Below, piece by piece: positions 17,551 through 25,524 of a stretch of DNA of 64,000 nt (positions within the stretch are counted from its first letter, which is position 1; every line of letters starts with the position of its first letter). This DNA is from Pseudomonadota bacterium (GTDB taxonomy: Bacteria; Pseudomonadota; Gammaproteobacteria; Burkholderiales; Gallionellaceae). The DNA lies in contig JAJZUP010000001.1 of NCBI GenBank assembly GCA_021848465.1, forward strand, positions 744,001-808,000, written 5' to 3'. The notes beneath the pieces were generated by a model. That model did not search any database. It was not told the origin of the DNA and worked only from the letters and a program-made list of their open reading frames with translations. The translations under genes and the position numbers were made by a program.

Positions 17551-19695
17551 TCAGTGCTGGCTGACCTGGAACTGGTCGGCCAGGCTCTTGATGCGCCCGG
17601 CAGTTTGCCGTGCCTGGACCGCGCTGAAGTTCAGCTCGTTCAAGGCGTCGCGCATGGATTCGGTTACTTTCGCCACGCCTTGCGCGCTTTGGCCGTAACT
17701 GTGTGTGCTGTGTGAAATGTCCTGGATGATGGCGAACATGCGCTCGAGGATTTGCTGCATGCCGGATTTGTCCGACGCGGCCTGTTCGGCGAGGCGCAGG
17801 CTTTCCTCCATGTTGCTCATGCCCGACTCCATGATGCCGACCGCGTCCTTTGCCTGGCCTTGTACCGTGGCGATCATCTGGCCGATCTCGCGGGTGGCTT
17901 GCGCTGTGCGTTCCGCCAGCTTGCGCACCTCGTCCGCCACGACCGCGAAGCCGCGCCCGGCTTCCCCGGCGCGTGCTGCTTCGATGGCGGCATTCAGCGC
18001 GAGCAGGTTGGTCTGGTCCGCGATCTCATTGATGACGATGACGATCTGGCCGATGCGCGTGGTGCTGTCGCTGAGCGTGCGAATGGTCGATGCGGATTCG
18101 TCTATCGAGGTGCGGATGCCTTGCGTGCGGGTCAGTACCACTTCGAATTGCGCTTTGGCCTGGTCTACCGCCTGTTGCATGGCGCGGCGGATTTCGTCGG
18201 CGGTGTGGTTGGCGATGTCGATGTCGGCAATCTGCTTTTGCAGCGACGCGGTGATGTCGCCGATGGCTTCCAGTACGCGCATGCTCGCGGCGGTTGCCTC
18301 GCTGTTCTTGGCGGCCATCTGTTGCTGGATGCCATCCATTTCGCCGATGCCGCCGATGACGCGGCTGACCGTGCCGTCCAGTGTGTCGATGAAGCTGTTG
18401 ACCCACATGCCCAGCATGGCGGGTTCGTCCGTGGTGCCGGTGTGGTGGGGAATGCGTTGCGCGAGGTTGCCGCCGCCTTCGGCAATGTTGCGGATCATGC
18501 CGCCCATTGCGCGCATGCGGGCGACCAGCGGCTGGCTGCCTAGCCGGTAAAAGAATGTAGCGCCGAGCCCCAGCAGGCCGAGGTTGATGCACGCGGTCGC
18601 CGTGGCGCCAAGCGTCAGTCCATACCCGATGACCATGCTGGCGATCCAGGTGGAGAGCACGACACTGAGGTAAACGCGCATCAGGTGGAAATTGATCGAG
18701 CGGAAGCGGAAGACCTCTTCCAGATCGGCTTCGCACATCATGCCCCAGGTGTCGGGCGATCCGGGCAACTGGAACGTGACACCCTTGCCGACTACCGGGA
18801 TGTGGCGGTAATCGGAGTAGCCGGGATAAGTGACGTAGAGATTGTGTCCCTGCGCAATCGTTTCGCGCACGCCGGGGTGCAATTGCCGGGTGGCGGGGTC
18901 GGTGAACATCAGCTCGAACTCGGTGTGCTTGCGCACTTGCACGGTGCCAAATGCCGTGTGTACACCCTGCTTCAGGTTGTCGCCCAGCGAGAAGGTGGCG
19001 TCTTCGAACCGCGAGCGGGACAGCGCGGTGCCGGGCTGGATCGTGGTGTCGAATGCTGACTTGACCATGAACAGATAGTTGTCGCCCGATTCGCGATAGA
19101 TGTGTCCGGCTTCGCGCTGGATCAGGTCGCCCACTACATCGTTGGGGATGCGGCCGCACAGGCAGCCGCAGGCCTTGCCGTTGGCCGACAGCGGTAAGTA
19201 GAACATCAGCGTGACCTCATCGTGGAATTGCGACGACGACGGGCCGATGGACTCGGTTGCGCTATCGAGATACGGACCATGCAGGAAACGTTGCCGCAGG
19301 CCGCGTTCGACGGCGCGCGCCGGCAGGTCGCTGGCGCCGATGCGCTTGGCATAAGTAGAGGCCTGCACGCGTCCGGCAGGATCGATGACGAACAGTTCGG
19401 AGAAATCCTGGAAACGGGTTTTATCCAGGCTGGCCTGTACGTGCCGGGTTGAGTCGAGGTGACGTGCCAGCTCATCGCCAAGATGCTGCAGGTGCGACCA
19501 TTGCAACTCCACCCAGTTGTTCAGGATGTTGACGCGGTTCGCAGCAATCCCTTCGAAAGTCTGCTCCAGCAAGCCATAGCGCTGGCGGTTAAGGTGGCAA
19601 GCCCAGAGCATCGCGAGTTTGCCGGTTTTGCCAAACCAGGGCAGCCAGCGTTTTTCAGCGGGGGAGAGGCGCATTTCCTTGCTTTTCAGAATCAT
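17551..19695 (-). CDS. Methyl-accepting chemotaxis protein with Cache-type sensor
   Basis: A 714-aa chemoreceptor. A large N-terminal double-Cache-like sensor (about 60-330) is followed by two adjacent hydrophobic helices (about 345-395), a HAMP-like linker and the MCP signalling domain. The conserved hairpin tip [20 protein letters not shown]... [18 protein letters not shown] is intact. Unlike classical receptors there is no obvious N-terminal membrane helix before the sensor. The ATG at 19695 is chosen because AAGGA lies eight bases upstream; the frame is open for another 311 codons upstream, but that part runs antisense to the aminopeptidase gene. It is followed by the EAL gene. Confidence 0.9.
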   Translation of the reverse strand: MILKSKEMRLSPAEKRWLPWFGKTGKLAMLWACHLNRQRYGLLEQTFEGIAANRVNILNNWVELQWSHLQHLGDELARHLDSTRHVQASLDKTRFQDFSELFVIDPAGRVQASTYAKRIGASDLPARAVERGLRQRFLHGPYLDSATESIGPSSSQFHDEVTLMFYLPLSANGKACGCLCGRIPNDVVGDLIQREAGHIYRESGDNYLFMVKSAFDTTIQPGTALSRSRFEDATFSLGDNLKQGVHTAFGTVQVRKHTEFELMFTDPATRQLHPGVRETIAQGHNLYVTYPGYSDYRHIPVVGKGVTFQLPGSPDTWGMMCEADLEEVFRFRSINFHLMRVYLSVVLSTWIASMVIGYGLTLGATATACINLGLLGLGATFFYRLGSQPLVARMRAMGGMIRNIAEGGGNLAQRIPHHTGTTDEPAMLGMWVNSFIDTLDGTVSRVIGGIGEMDGIQQQMAAKNSEATAASMRVLEAIGDITASLQKQIADIDIANHTADEIRRAMQQAVDQAKAQFEVVLTRTQGIRTSIDESASTIRTLSDSTTRIGQIVIVINEIADQTNLLALNAAIEAARAGEAGRGFAVVADEVRKLAERTAQATREIGQMIATVQGQAKDAVGIMESGMSNMEESLRLAEQAASDKSGMQQILERMFAIIQDISHSTHSYGQSAQGVAKVTESMRDALNELNFSAVQARQTAGRIKSLADQFQVSQH

Positions 19696-19796
19696 TGGGC
19701 ATCCTTGCAATTTTGGTCCCGTCTCCATGCAAACTGCATGCCACCCTTTTTTAGTGCGCTGTTGTGATGAGTTCGCACCAAAATAAAGTTTGCTGT

Positions 19797-19830
19797 GCAC
19801 CCAAATGGTGAATGTGCACCATTTGGGTGC
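19797..19830. promoter_or_regulatory. Long perfect palindrome between divergent chemoreceptor and aminopeptidase genes
   Basis: GCACCCAAATGGTG and its exact inverse CACCATTTGGGTGC, 6 bases apart, form a 14-bp perfect inverted repeat. Each arm is itself a partial palindrome (CACC...GGTG). Placed between two divergent starts, it fits an operator for a dimer-of-dimers regulator, or a cruciform-type repeat. Confidence 0.45.
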
Positions 19831-19865
19831 TGTGGTGGACGAAGGCTGAGTGCGGTGAATGTCCG

Positions 19866-19871
19866 TATAAT
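19866..19871 (+). promoter_or_regulatory. -10 box TATAAT for the M17 aminopeptidase gene
   Basis: A consensus TATAAT lies 33 bases before the ATG at 19904. The -35 position is not convincing, so it may need an activator; the 34-bp palindrome at 19797-19830 lies just upstream of it. Confidence 0.5.
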
Positions 19872-19903
19872 CGCGACTCTTTCGAATTCTGTGAGACACC
19901 GTC

Positions 19904-21376
19904 ATGCTGGCCAAACTGAGTTTCATTTCCACACTGCCCCACACCCTGCATTTGCTGGTATTGCTGCCAAAAGCCAAGACTCTGCCGAAAGACGTCGCAC
20001 ATGGCGAGTTGCTCGCCAGTGTGCTGAAGCGCCGCGACATGAAGGCGGAAGAGCTGGCGAAGGCGCCGGTCGCGGCGAATGCGGCGGATGGCGCGCTGGT
20101 GGTATGGGCGATGCTGGACGAAAAGCAGGATGCCTTTGCCCAGCAGGTGGTGGTGCGCAAGGCGTTGCAATTGTTGCTGGAAGAGCAGCCCAAAGCACTG
20201 GGCATTGCGGTGTCGGGGACGACGGCGCAACGTGCGGCGGAGCTGGCGGTATATGGCGCCTGGGTGAATGGCGCCTTGCTGCCGGTGCACAAGAAGAAGG
20301 ACGAGCGCAAGCCGTTACAGAAGATCGAGTTGTTCTGGCTGGATGTAGAAGCGGCTGCGGTTGCGAAAGGCGCTCGCCAGCAAGCGGGCTTCGACAAGCA
20401 TGCATTCGAAGGTTTGCGCGCACAGGCCGAGGGTAACCTGCTATGCCGCGAGCTGACCATTCTGCCGCCGAACGAGCTGACGCCAGGCATGTACCGCGAG
20501 CGCGTGAAAAAACTCGCGAAGGAGCACGGCTGGAAGCATGAGGAATTCGACATGAAGGCGCTGCGCAAGATGGGCGCGGGTGCTTTCGTCGCCGTGGCGC
20601 AAGGTAGCGAGACGGAAGATGCCGCCATCGTTCATCTTACATACAAACATCCGAAGGCGAAGCAGACGGTGGCGCTGGTCGGCAAGGGCATCTGCTTCGA
20701 CACCGGCGGTCACAACCTCAAGCCGTCGCGCTACATGCACAACATGCACGAGGATATGAACGGCTCCGCCGTTGCGTTGGGCATCCTGCTGGCGGCGACG
20801 CAGCAGAAACTGGCAGTGAACATCGATTGCTGGCTGGCATTGGCGCAGAACCACATCAGCCCGAAAGCCTACAAGCAGAACGACATCGTGAAGGCGCTCA
20901 ACGGCCTGTCCATCGAGATCATCCACACCGATGCCGAGGGGCGCATGGTGCTGGCCGACACGCTCACGCTTGCCTCGCGTGCCAAGCCCGACCTGATGAT
21001 CGACTTCGCCACGCTTACCGGCAGCATGGCCACCGCGCTGGGGGCGCGCTATTCCGGCGTGTTCGCCACCAGCGACGAACTGGCAAGCCGTGCGGTGAAC
21101 ACCGGCAAGCAGGCTGGTGAGCGCCTGTGCGCGTTCCCGCAGGATGAGGATTACGAAGCCGAGCTGGATTCCAAGGTGGCCGACATCAAACAGTGCACCC
21201 TGGCCGGCGAGGCGGATCACATCCTCGCCACGCGCTTCCTGAAGCGCTTCGTCGAGCACGAGACGCCCTGGCTGCATGTGGACCTGTCATCCAGCCGCTG
21301 CGAAGGCGGGTTGGGCATTGTGGCGGGTGAGGTCAACGGCTTCGGTGTGGCCTGGGGCTTGCAGATGCTGCGGTAG
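19904..21376 (+). CDS. M17 leucyl aminopeptidase family protein, divergent type
   Basis: A 490-aa cytoplasmic metallo-aminopeptidase. The C-terminal catalytic domain keeps the expected ligands: [11 protein letters not shown] (K, D), NLKP (catalytic K), HEDMNGSA (D) and HTDAEGRM (D, E, R). The usual NTDAEGRL and SLKPGAGMDEM segments are altered, and the N-terminal half is unlike PepA. A canonical pepA lies at 53956-55443, so this is a second, distinct paralogue, perhaps with different substrate preference. Confidence 0.88.
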   Translation: MLAKLSFISTLPHTLHLLVLLPKAKTLPKDVAHGELLASVLKRRDMKAEELAKAPVAANAADGALVVWAMLDEKQDAFAQQVVVRKALQLLLEEQPKALGIAVSGTTAQRAAELAVYGAWVNGALLPVHKKKDERKPLQKIELFWLDVEAAAVAKGARQQAGFDKHAFEGLRAQAEGNLLCRELTILPPNELTPGMYRERVKKLAKEHGWKHEEFDMKALRKMGAGAFVAVAQGSETEDAAIVHLTYKHPKAKQTVALVGKGICFDTGGHNLKPSRYMHNMHEDMNGSAVALGILLAATQQKLAVNIDCWLALAQNHISPKAYKQNDIVKALNGLSIEIIHTDAEGRMVLADTLTLASRAKPDLMIDFATLTGSMATALGARYSGVFATSDELASRAVNTGKQAGERLCAFPQDEDYEAELDSKVADIKQCTLAGEADHILATRFLKRFVEHETPWLHVDLSSSRCEGGLGIVAGEVNGFGVAWGLQMLR

Positions 21377-21387
21377 CAGCGATTTGC

Positions 21388-21499
21388 GTAGGAGCGGCTT
21401 TAGCCGCGAAGGGTTAAGCGAGGTGCTCGGATCGCATTCGCGGCCGAGGCCGCTCCCACAGAATGCGGCGGTTCGCGTAGGAGCGGCTTTAGCCGCGAA
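21388..21499. repeat. Three REP-like units of the GTAGGAGCGGCTT family
   Basis: Downstream of the aminopeptidase gene there are three palindromic units: 21388-21410 (direct), 21437-21460 (inverse, with CCGAGG centre) and 21477-21499 (direct). Each is GTAGGAGCGG-N-CCGCGAA or its inverse. Alternating orientation is typical of REP clusters. Confidence 0.85.
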
Positions 21500-21614
21500 T
21501 GCAGGAGGCTCAGCTTTTATGCCGCATAAGCGAAATTGGCAGCAGGAATAAGGCTGTGATAGATTGCCGGCAGCAATAGACTTGCTGCAAATTATTTATA
21601 CAAGGGGGATCAGA

Positions 21615-22082
21615 ATGAAAAAGGTTTTATCCGGGATGGCGCTAGCACTTTCGCTGACGGTATTCGCCTCGACGGGCGCCCAGGCTGGCAGCACGCAACA
21701 GGCAGTTGGCTGCGGTATCGGCACCATGATTTTCGATAGCGAAACCGGCTTGCTGTACAGCCTGCTGGCGATGACCACCAACACCACTACGTTCCAGACT
21801 GTTTCGATGACATTGGGGTTGGGGAACTGTCCGTCGGGCGCCTCGTTGCGCGGCCGGATTGCCAGCTTCATCGACTTCAACAAGCCGCAATTGGCGATGG
21901 AAGTAGCGCAAGGCAAAGGCGAGCGCCTGGCTGCACTGGTGGAAATGTATGGCGTGAAAGAGTCTGACCGCCCAGCCGCGATTGCCGCGCTGAAATCCAA
22001 CCAGATTACGATTTTCAGCCACCAGTCCTCGGACGCCATCGAGCTTGAAATGAGCAAGACATTGCAGGCCTATACCGCCTGA
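21615..22082 (+). CDS. DUF3015 family secreted protein, copy 1
   Basis: A 155-aa protein with a signal peptide (MKKVLSGMALALSLTVFASTGAQA). The mature part begins GSTQQAVGCGIGTMIF, typical of DUF3015, and has two cysteines (GCGIG and GNCPSG) likely to form a disulfide in the periplasm. Its function is not established. AAGGGGGA precedes the ATG at 21615; 17 further open codons upstream lack support. The next gene is a close paralogue, sharing for example IASFIDFNKPQLA and GKGERLAALVEMYGVKESDR. Confidence 0.88.
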   Translation: MKKVLSGMALALSLTVFASTGAQAGSTQQAVGCGIGTMIFDSETGLLYSLLAMTTNTTTFQTVSMTLGLGNCPSGASLRGRIASFIDFNKPQLAMEVAQGKGERLAALVEMYGVKESDRPAAIAALKSNQITIFSHQSSDAIELEMSKTLQAYTA

Positions 22083-22105
22083 AGTGCTTGATCAGGAAAA
22101 TTAAG

Positions 22106-22131
22106 AAAGCCGGGAAGCCCCCGGCTTTTTT
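22106..22131 (+). terminator. Rho-independent terminator after DUF3015 copy 1
   Basis: An AAGCCGGG / CCCGGCTT stem with a short loop, followed by a run of T, 24 bases after the stop codon. Confidence 0.85.
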
Positions 22132-22233
22132 ATTGCTATCCATACATTAACTATGCAAATTGGATTTATGTTAGCCTAACGTCAGCAGCAAACTGTGCTG
22201 CCAAATTTTTTCTTCACTTGAGGGGACTGCAAA

Positions 22234-22701
22234 ATGAAAAAGATGTTATCCAGGGTGGCAATGGTATTGGGTCTGGTCATGTTCGCTTCAAGCGCTGCGC
22301 AGGCATCTTCAACACAGGAAGCGGCCGGTTGCGGTGTCGGTACGATGGTTTTCAAGGATCAGCATGGCCTGCTGTATAACCTGCTGGCAACCACGACCAA
22401 TGGCATGTTGTTCGGCACGGTTTCGCAAACTTTCGGCCTGTTGAACTGCCCGGCCGATGCGTCGGTGTCAGGCAAGATCGCCAGCTTCATTGATTTCAAC
22501 AAGCCGCAACTGGCATCCGAAGTGGCGCAGGGCAAGGGTGAGCGCCTGGCTGCTTTGGTGGAAATGTATGGCGTGAAGGAATCTGACCGTCCAGCTGCTA
22601 TTGCCGCACTGAAGGCCAACCAGGTTGTCATCTTCAAGGATTCTTCGACAGCAGCGATCCAGAGCGAGATGAACAAGACATTGCAGGCTTACCTTTCCTG
22701 A
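22234..22701 (+). CDS. DUF3015 family secreted protein, copy 2
   Basis: A 155-aa paralogue of the preceding gene, the same length, with signal peptide MKKMLSRVAMVLGLVMFASSAAQA and mature start SSTQEAAGCGVGTMVF. The two differ mainly in the middle (residues 45-75) and the tail, and are near-identical from FIDFNKPQL to PAAIAALK. GAGGGG precedes the ATG. Each copy has its own terminator, so they are separate units from a tandem duplication. The role is unknown; the DUF4105 gene follows at once. Confidence 0.88.
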   Translation: MKKMLSRVAMVLGLVMFASSAAQASSTQEAAGCGVGTMVFKDQHGLLYNLLATTTNGMLFGTVSQTFGLLNCPADASVSGKIASFIDFNKPQLASEVAQGKGERLAALVEMYGVKESDRPAAIAALKANQVVIFKDSSTAAIQSEMNKTLQAYLS

Positions 22702-22720
22702 TAAATTTCTTTCATCAACA

Positions 22721-22749
22721 AAAAACCGAGGCTTCCACCTCGGTTTTTT
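22721..22749. terminator. Terminator after DUF3015 copy 2, abutting the next start
   Basis: CCGAGG-cttcca-CCTCGG stem flanked by A-tract and T-tract (could act on both strands). It ends 7 bases before the first ATG of the DUF4105 gene. Confidence 0.85.
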
Positions 22750-22755
22750 GTTGCT

Positions 22756-24693
22756 ATGATGCGCATGATGAATGTCCGAGTATTCCTGTTCCTGTTGTTG
22801 TTCCTGGCGGCGCATGCGCACGCGGAGGTTGAGACCGCAAACCGCCATGAGGCCGACATTGCGAAGATGCTGGAATTGGCGCAGCAGGCCAAGCTGGCGC
22901 AGCGGCCTGAGTGGCTGAAGATCAACCTGTATCATCGCAGCATCACCGGCATGACCAGCCGCGTGGATGATCCTACTTATTTCCTTGCACCGGATGGCAA
23001 GCACGACCCGCAGGCGGAACTGCTGGCGACGATACGCGGCGCATTCGACGACTCCATGGCCAAGACCAGCCGGCAGCCAAACGTGTGCCGCTGGATTGCG
23101 CGTTACCAGTTCCTGAGCCGCAGCATGAAGGAGCTGGGCTTTGACTACACCCCGATGTATTGCGAAGGATTCGAGCATTGGCGCGCAGGGATTGCCACGC
23201 ACAAGCTGACGCTGGTCTTTGCCGCGGTTTACCTGAACAGCCCGGCCTCCATGTACGGGCATGCCTTTGTGCGCTTCGATAGTGACAAGGCCGGCGAATA
23301 CAACCGCCTGAACGATGCCACGGTCGGCTACTCGGTGCAGGATCCCGGCGGCAACACTGCCATGTTCCTGGTGCGCAGCCTGTTTGGCGGTTATCCCGGT
23401 TCGTTCGTGTTTGTGCCGTACTACATGAAAATGCGCGAGTACTCCGATCTGGAAAACCGCGACCTGTGGGAGTACCAGACCAGCCTGAGCAGCGAGGAAA
23501 TCCAGCGCATGCTGGCGTTCATCTGGGAGCAGAGTTTTACCTACATGAACTATTATTTCTTCGATGACAATTGTGCGTTGATGTTGCTGGCCTCATTTGA
23601 AGCAGCACGTCCGAGCCTGAATGCGATCGACCAGGCCAAGCCCTGGTTCATTCCGCTCGACATGGTGAAGCTGTTGCGCCAGCAGCCCGGCCTGATCGAG
23701 AAAATCCATTTCCGTCCGTCGCAATACAACACGCTGCTGCGCAATTACAAGCAGGCCTCGACATCGGAGCGGGAACAGGCCATTGCCTTGCAGGAAGATG
23801 ATCGCGCGGCTGTAGTGCTGGACAAGCTCGATGCGCGCGAACAAGGCAGGGTGCTGGACCTTGCCTTGGGCATCGCCGAATATCAGCGCAACCAGAAGCA
23901 CAGCCAGGAAGAAGCGGCGGACATTACGGCGCGTCTGCTCAAGCTGTCCGGTATCCGCAGCAAGGTGGATGCGCCATCGGAATACAACGACCAGGAGCCG
24001 CCGCGGGAGCGTCCGGACGAAGGGCACGATTCGCTGCGCGCCGGACTGGCATATGGTCAGGTGGGTTCGGCGCAGTATATGCAATTGAATTTGCGAGGTG
24101 GCTATCACGACAGCCTTGATCCGCAAAGCGGGTTCACGCCGGGCGCCAGTTCCAAGATCGGGGATTTGTATCTGCGGCTGAATGGCGGGCAGGTACGTTT
24201 CGAGCGTCTCGATCTGTTCGATGTGTTTGTGCCTTCGGTGCAGACCGAATGGGTCAGGCCGCAGACCATCAAGTTGAATATTTCGGTGCGTCGCGAAGTG
24301 TTGCAGGACGATGCGCTGGGGCCGACGGCCTTGCGCGTACAGGCCGCCGCCGGGAAGAGCTACAGTTTGGGCGATGATGCTCGCGCCTACGTCCTTGCTG
24401 ACACTGTCAGTCGTTTCGGTCCGACCACCTCATTCAGCGCCGGGCCGTCGGCGGGGTTGTTCTGGGCACCCGCTTTGCACTGGCGCATGGAGATGGCGGC
24501 GAATACCTACTGGAATGCATATGGCGATGTGCAGGATGCCTGGCAGTACCAGCTGAAGGCTGGCCTTGCCTGGGATTTATGCAACAACCAGAACAGCATG
24601 CGCCTGAACGTCGCGCGCCAGGGACTCAGTACGGCCAGTGACCCTGCGCGCAGCTTTACCGATGTGCAGCTTGCCTACTACCACTATTTCTGA
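22756..24693 (+). CDS. DUF4105 / Lnb N-terminal periplasmic domain protein
   Basis: A 645-aa exported protein. Signal peptide about 1-23 (FLFLLLFLAAHAHA). The DUF4105 core (about 100-300) has NSPASMYGHAFVRFD and a conserved Cys in FFDDNCALML, giving the Cys/His pattern of an NlpC-like papain fold. The C-terminal 230 residues look beta-rich with alternating hydrophobics and end in YYHYF, as outer-membrane barrels often do. Function is unknown in bacteria. Several ATGs (22756, 22759, 22768, 22771) are possible and none has a clear Shine-Dalgarno, because the terminator of the DUF3015 gene occupies that place. Confidence 0.82.
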   Translation: MMRMMNVRVFLFLLLFLAAHAHAEVETANRHEADIAKMLELAQQAKLAQRPEWLKINLYHRSITGMTSRVDDPTYFLAPDGKHDPQAELLATIRGAFDDSMAKTSRQPNVCRWIARYQFLSRSMKELGFDYTPMYCEGFEHWRAGIATHKLTLVFAAVYLNSPASMYGHAFVRFDSDKAGEYNRLNDATVGYSVQDPGGNTAMFLVRSLFGGYPGSFVFVPYYMKMREYSDLENRDLWEYQTSLSSEEIQRMLAFIWEQSFTYMNYYFFDDNCALMLLASFEAARPSLNAIDQAKPWFIPLDMVKLLRQQPGLIEKIHFRPSQYNTLLRNYKQASTSEREQAIALQEDDRAAVVLDKLDAREQGRVLDLALGIAEYQRNQKHSQEEAADITARLLKLSGIRSKVDAPSEYNDQEPPRERPDEGHDSLRAGLAYGQVGSAQYMQLNLRGGYHDSLDPQSGFTPGASSKIGDLYLRLNGGQVRFERLDLFDVFVPSVQTEWVRPQTIKLNISVRREVLQDDALGPTALRVQAAAGKSYSLGDDARAYVLADTVSRFGPTTSFSAGPSAGLFWAPALHWRMEMAANTYWNAYGDVQDAWQYQLKAGLAWDLCNNQNSMRLNVARQGLSTASDPARSFTDVQLAYYHYF

Positions 24694-24702
24694 CGGGCAG
24701 AC

Positions 24703-25122
24703 TCAGACGTTGAGCGCGAAGGCAATCGCCGCATAGCGGGCAAATTTGCCGGCGAACATGAATAGTGCTGCGTAAAACGGATTAAGGCGCAGCCAGCCTG
24801 CGGCGAGGCAAAGGGCGTCGCCGATGATCGGAGTCCAGGCGAATACCAGCGCGGGCGTGCCGAAGCGGCGCACTTTTTCGACGTGTTTCAATTGCTGCGT
24901 CTGCGGCAACATCCAGCCCATGAAGAAGGAAATCATGCCGCCCAGCGTGTTGCCGAGTGTGCCCAGCAACAATGCAGGCCAGAATAATTCCGGATGCAGC
25001 CCGATCACGCCCGCCAGTACCAGTTCCGAGCCGCCGGGCAGCAGGGTTGCGCTCAGCAGGCTGGAGAGGAACAACCCCCACAGGCTGACATCGCTATTGA
25101 GGAACTGGCTCAAGGTGTCCAT
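24703..25122 (-). CDS. YqaA/DedA-related small membrane protein
   Basis: A 139-aa inner-membrane protein of the YqaA family (VTT/SNARE-associated superfamily), starting MDTLSQFLNSDVSLWGLFLSSLLSATLLPGGSE. It has about four hydrophobic segments, the re-entrant GGSELVLAG region and the GNTLGGMISFFMGW motif. The family is linked to lipid or small-molecule transport, but YqaA itself has no proven role. The ATG at 25122 is chosen over nine further upstream codons because the hydrophobic family start follows directly. It is convergent with the DUF4105 gene. Confidence 0.85.
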   Translation of the reverse strand: MDTLSQFLNSDVSLWGLFLSSLLSATLLPGGSELVLAGVIGLHPELFWPALLLGTLGNTLGGMISFFMGWMLPQTQQLKHVEKVRRFGTPALVFAWTPIIGDALCLAAGWLRLNPFYAALFMFAGKFARYAAIAFALNV

Positions 25123-25524
25123 AAGTTTTCCCGGCGTCTGGCGCGACAATAATCAAAGGCCGCAGTAATGCATACGGCCGGGACAGCATACCACGCTCAA
25201 GTTTCAGAAAACGAGAAGAGGTTGGTTCGGGCGGCAGTCTGAATTTCAACGATTTTCGATGTATTTGAGGGTGCCCGATAATAAATAATTGCGATTTCCC
25301 ACAATAACCGCGGGCTTGTGGGAAAATGGCGGCCCGCGCGCAGTGCGGATTGCATAAGGGAAAAGAGGTAATCTCTTACACCATTTTCACGCAATAACAC
25401 TGCGCTAACGATTAAAATGCCGCCCGCGCCGCCAGCCGCAATTGAATGTGCGGCGCTGAATGGAAGTGTCCCGTTGGGTGGTTGTTTGATACTGAGTGAT
25501 TTCGCCAGGAGAAAGGCTGATTTT
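25123..25524. other. 402-base intergenic region with one strong hairpin
   Basis: This gap lies between the divergent YqaA-like gene and the 438-aa gene. It has no supported ORF. The clearest structure is TTTCCCACAA (25296-25305) and its exact inverse (25317-25326), a 10-bp stem with an 11-base loop and no T-run. The promoters of both neighbours should be here, but no clear hexamer pair stands out. The Shine-Dalgarno AGGAGAAAGG (25507-25516) serves the next gene. Confidence 0.5.

Noticed and set aside
19696..20628. N-terminal extension of the chemoreceptor frame by 311 codons
   Set aside because: It runs antisense to the aminopeptidase gene, is Ser/Ala/Phe-rich low-quality sequence, and a good ribosome binding site precedes the ATG at 19695.
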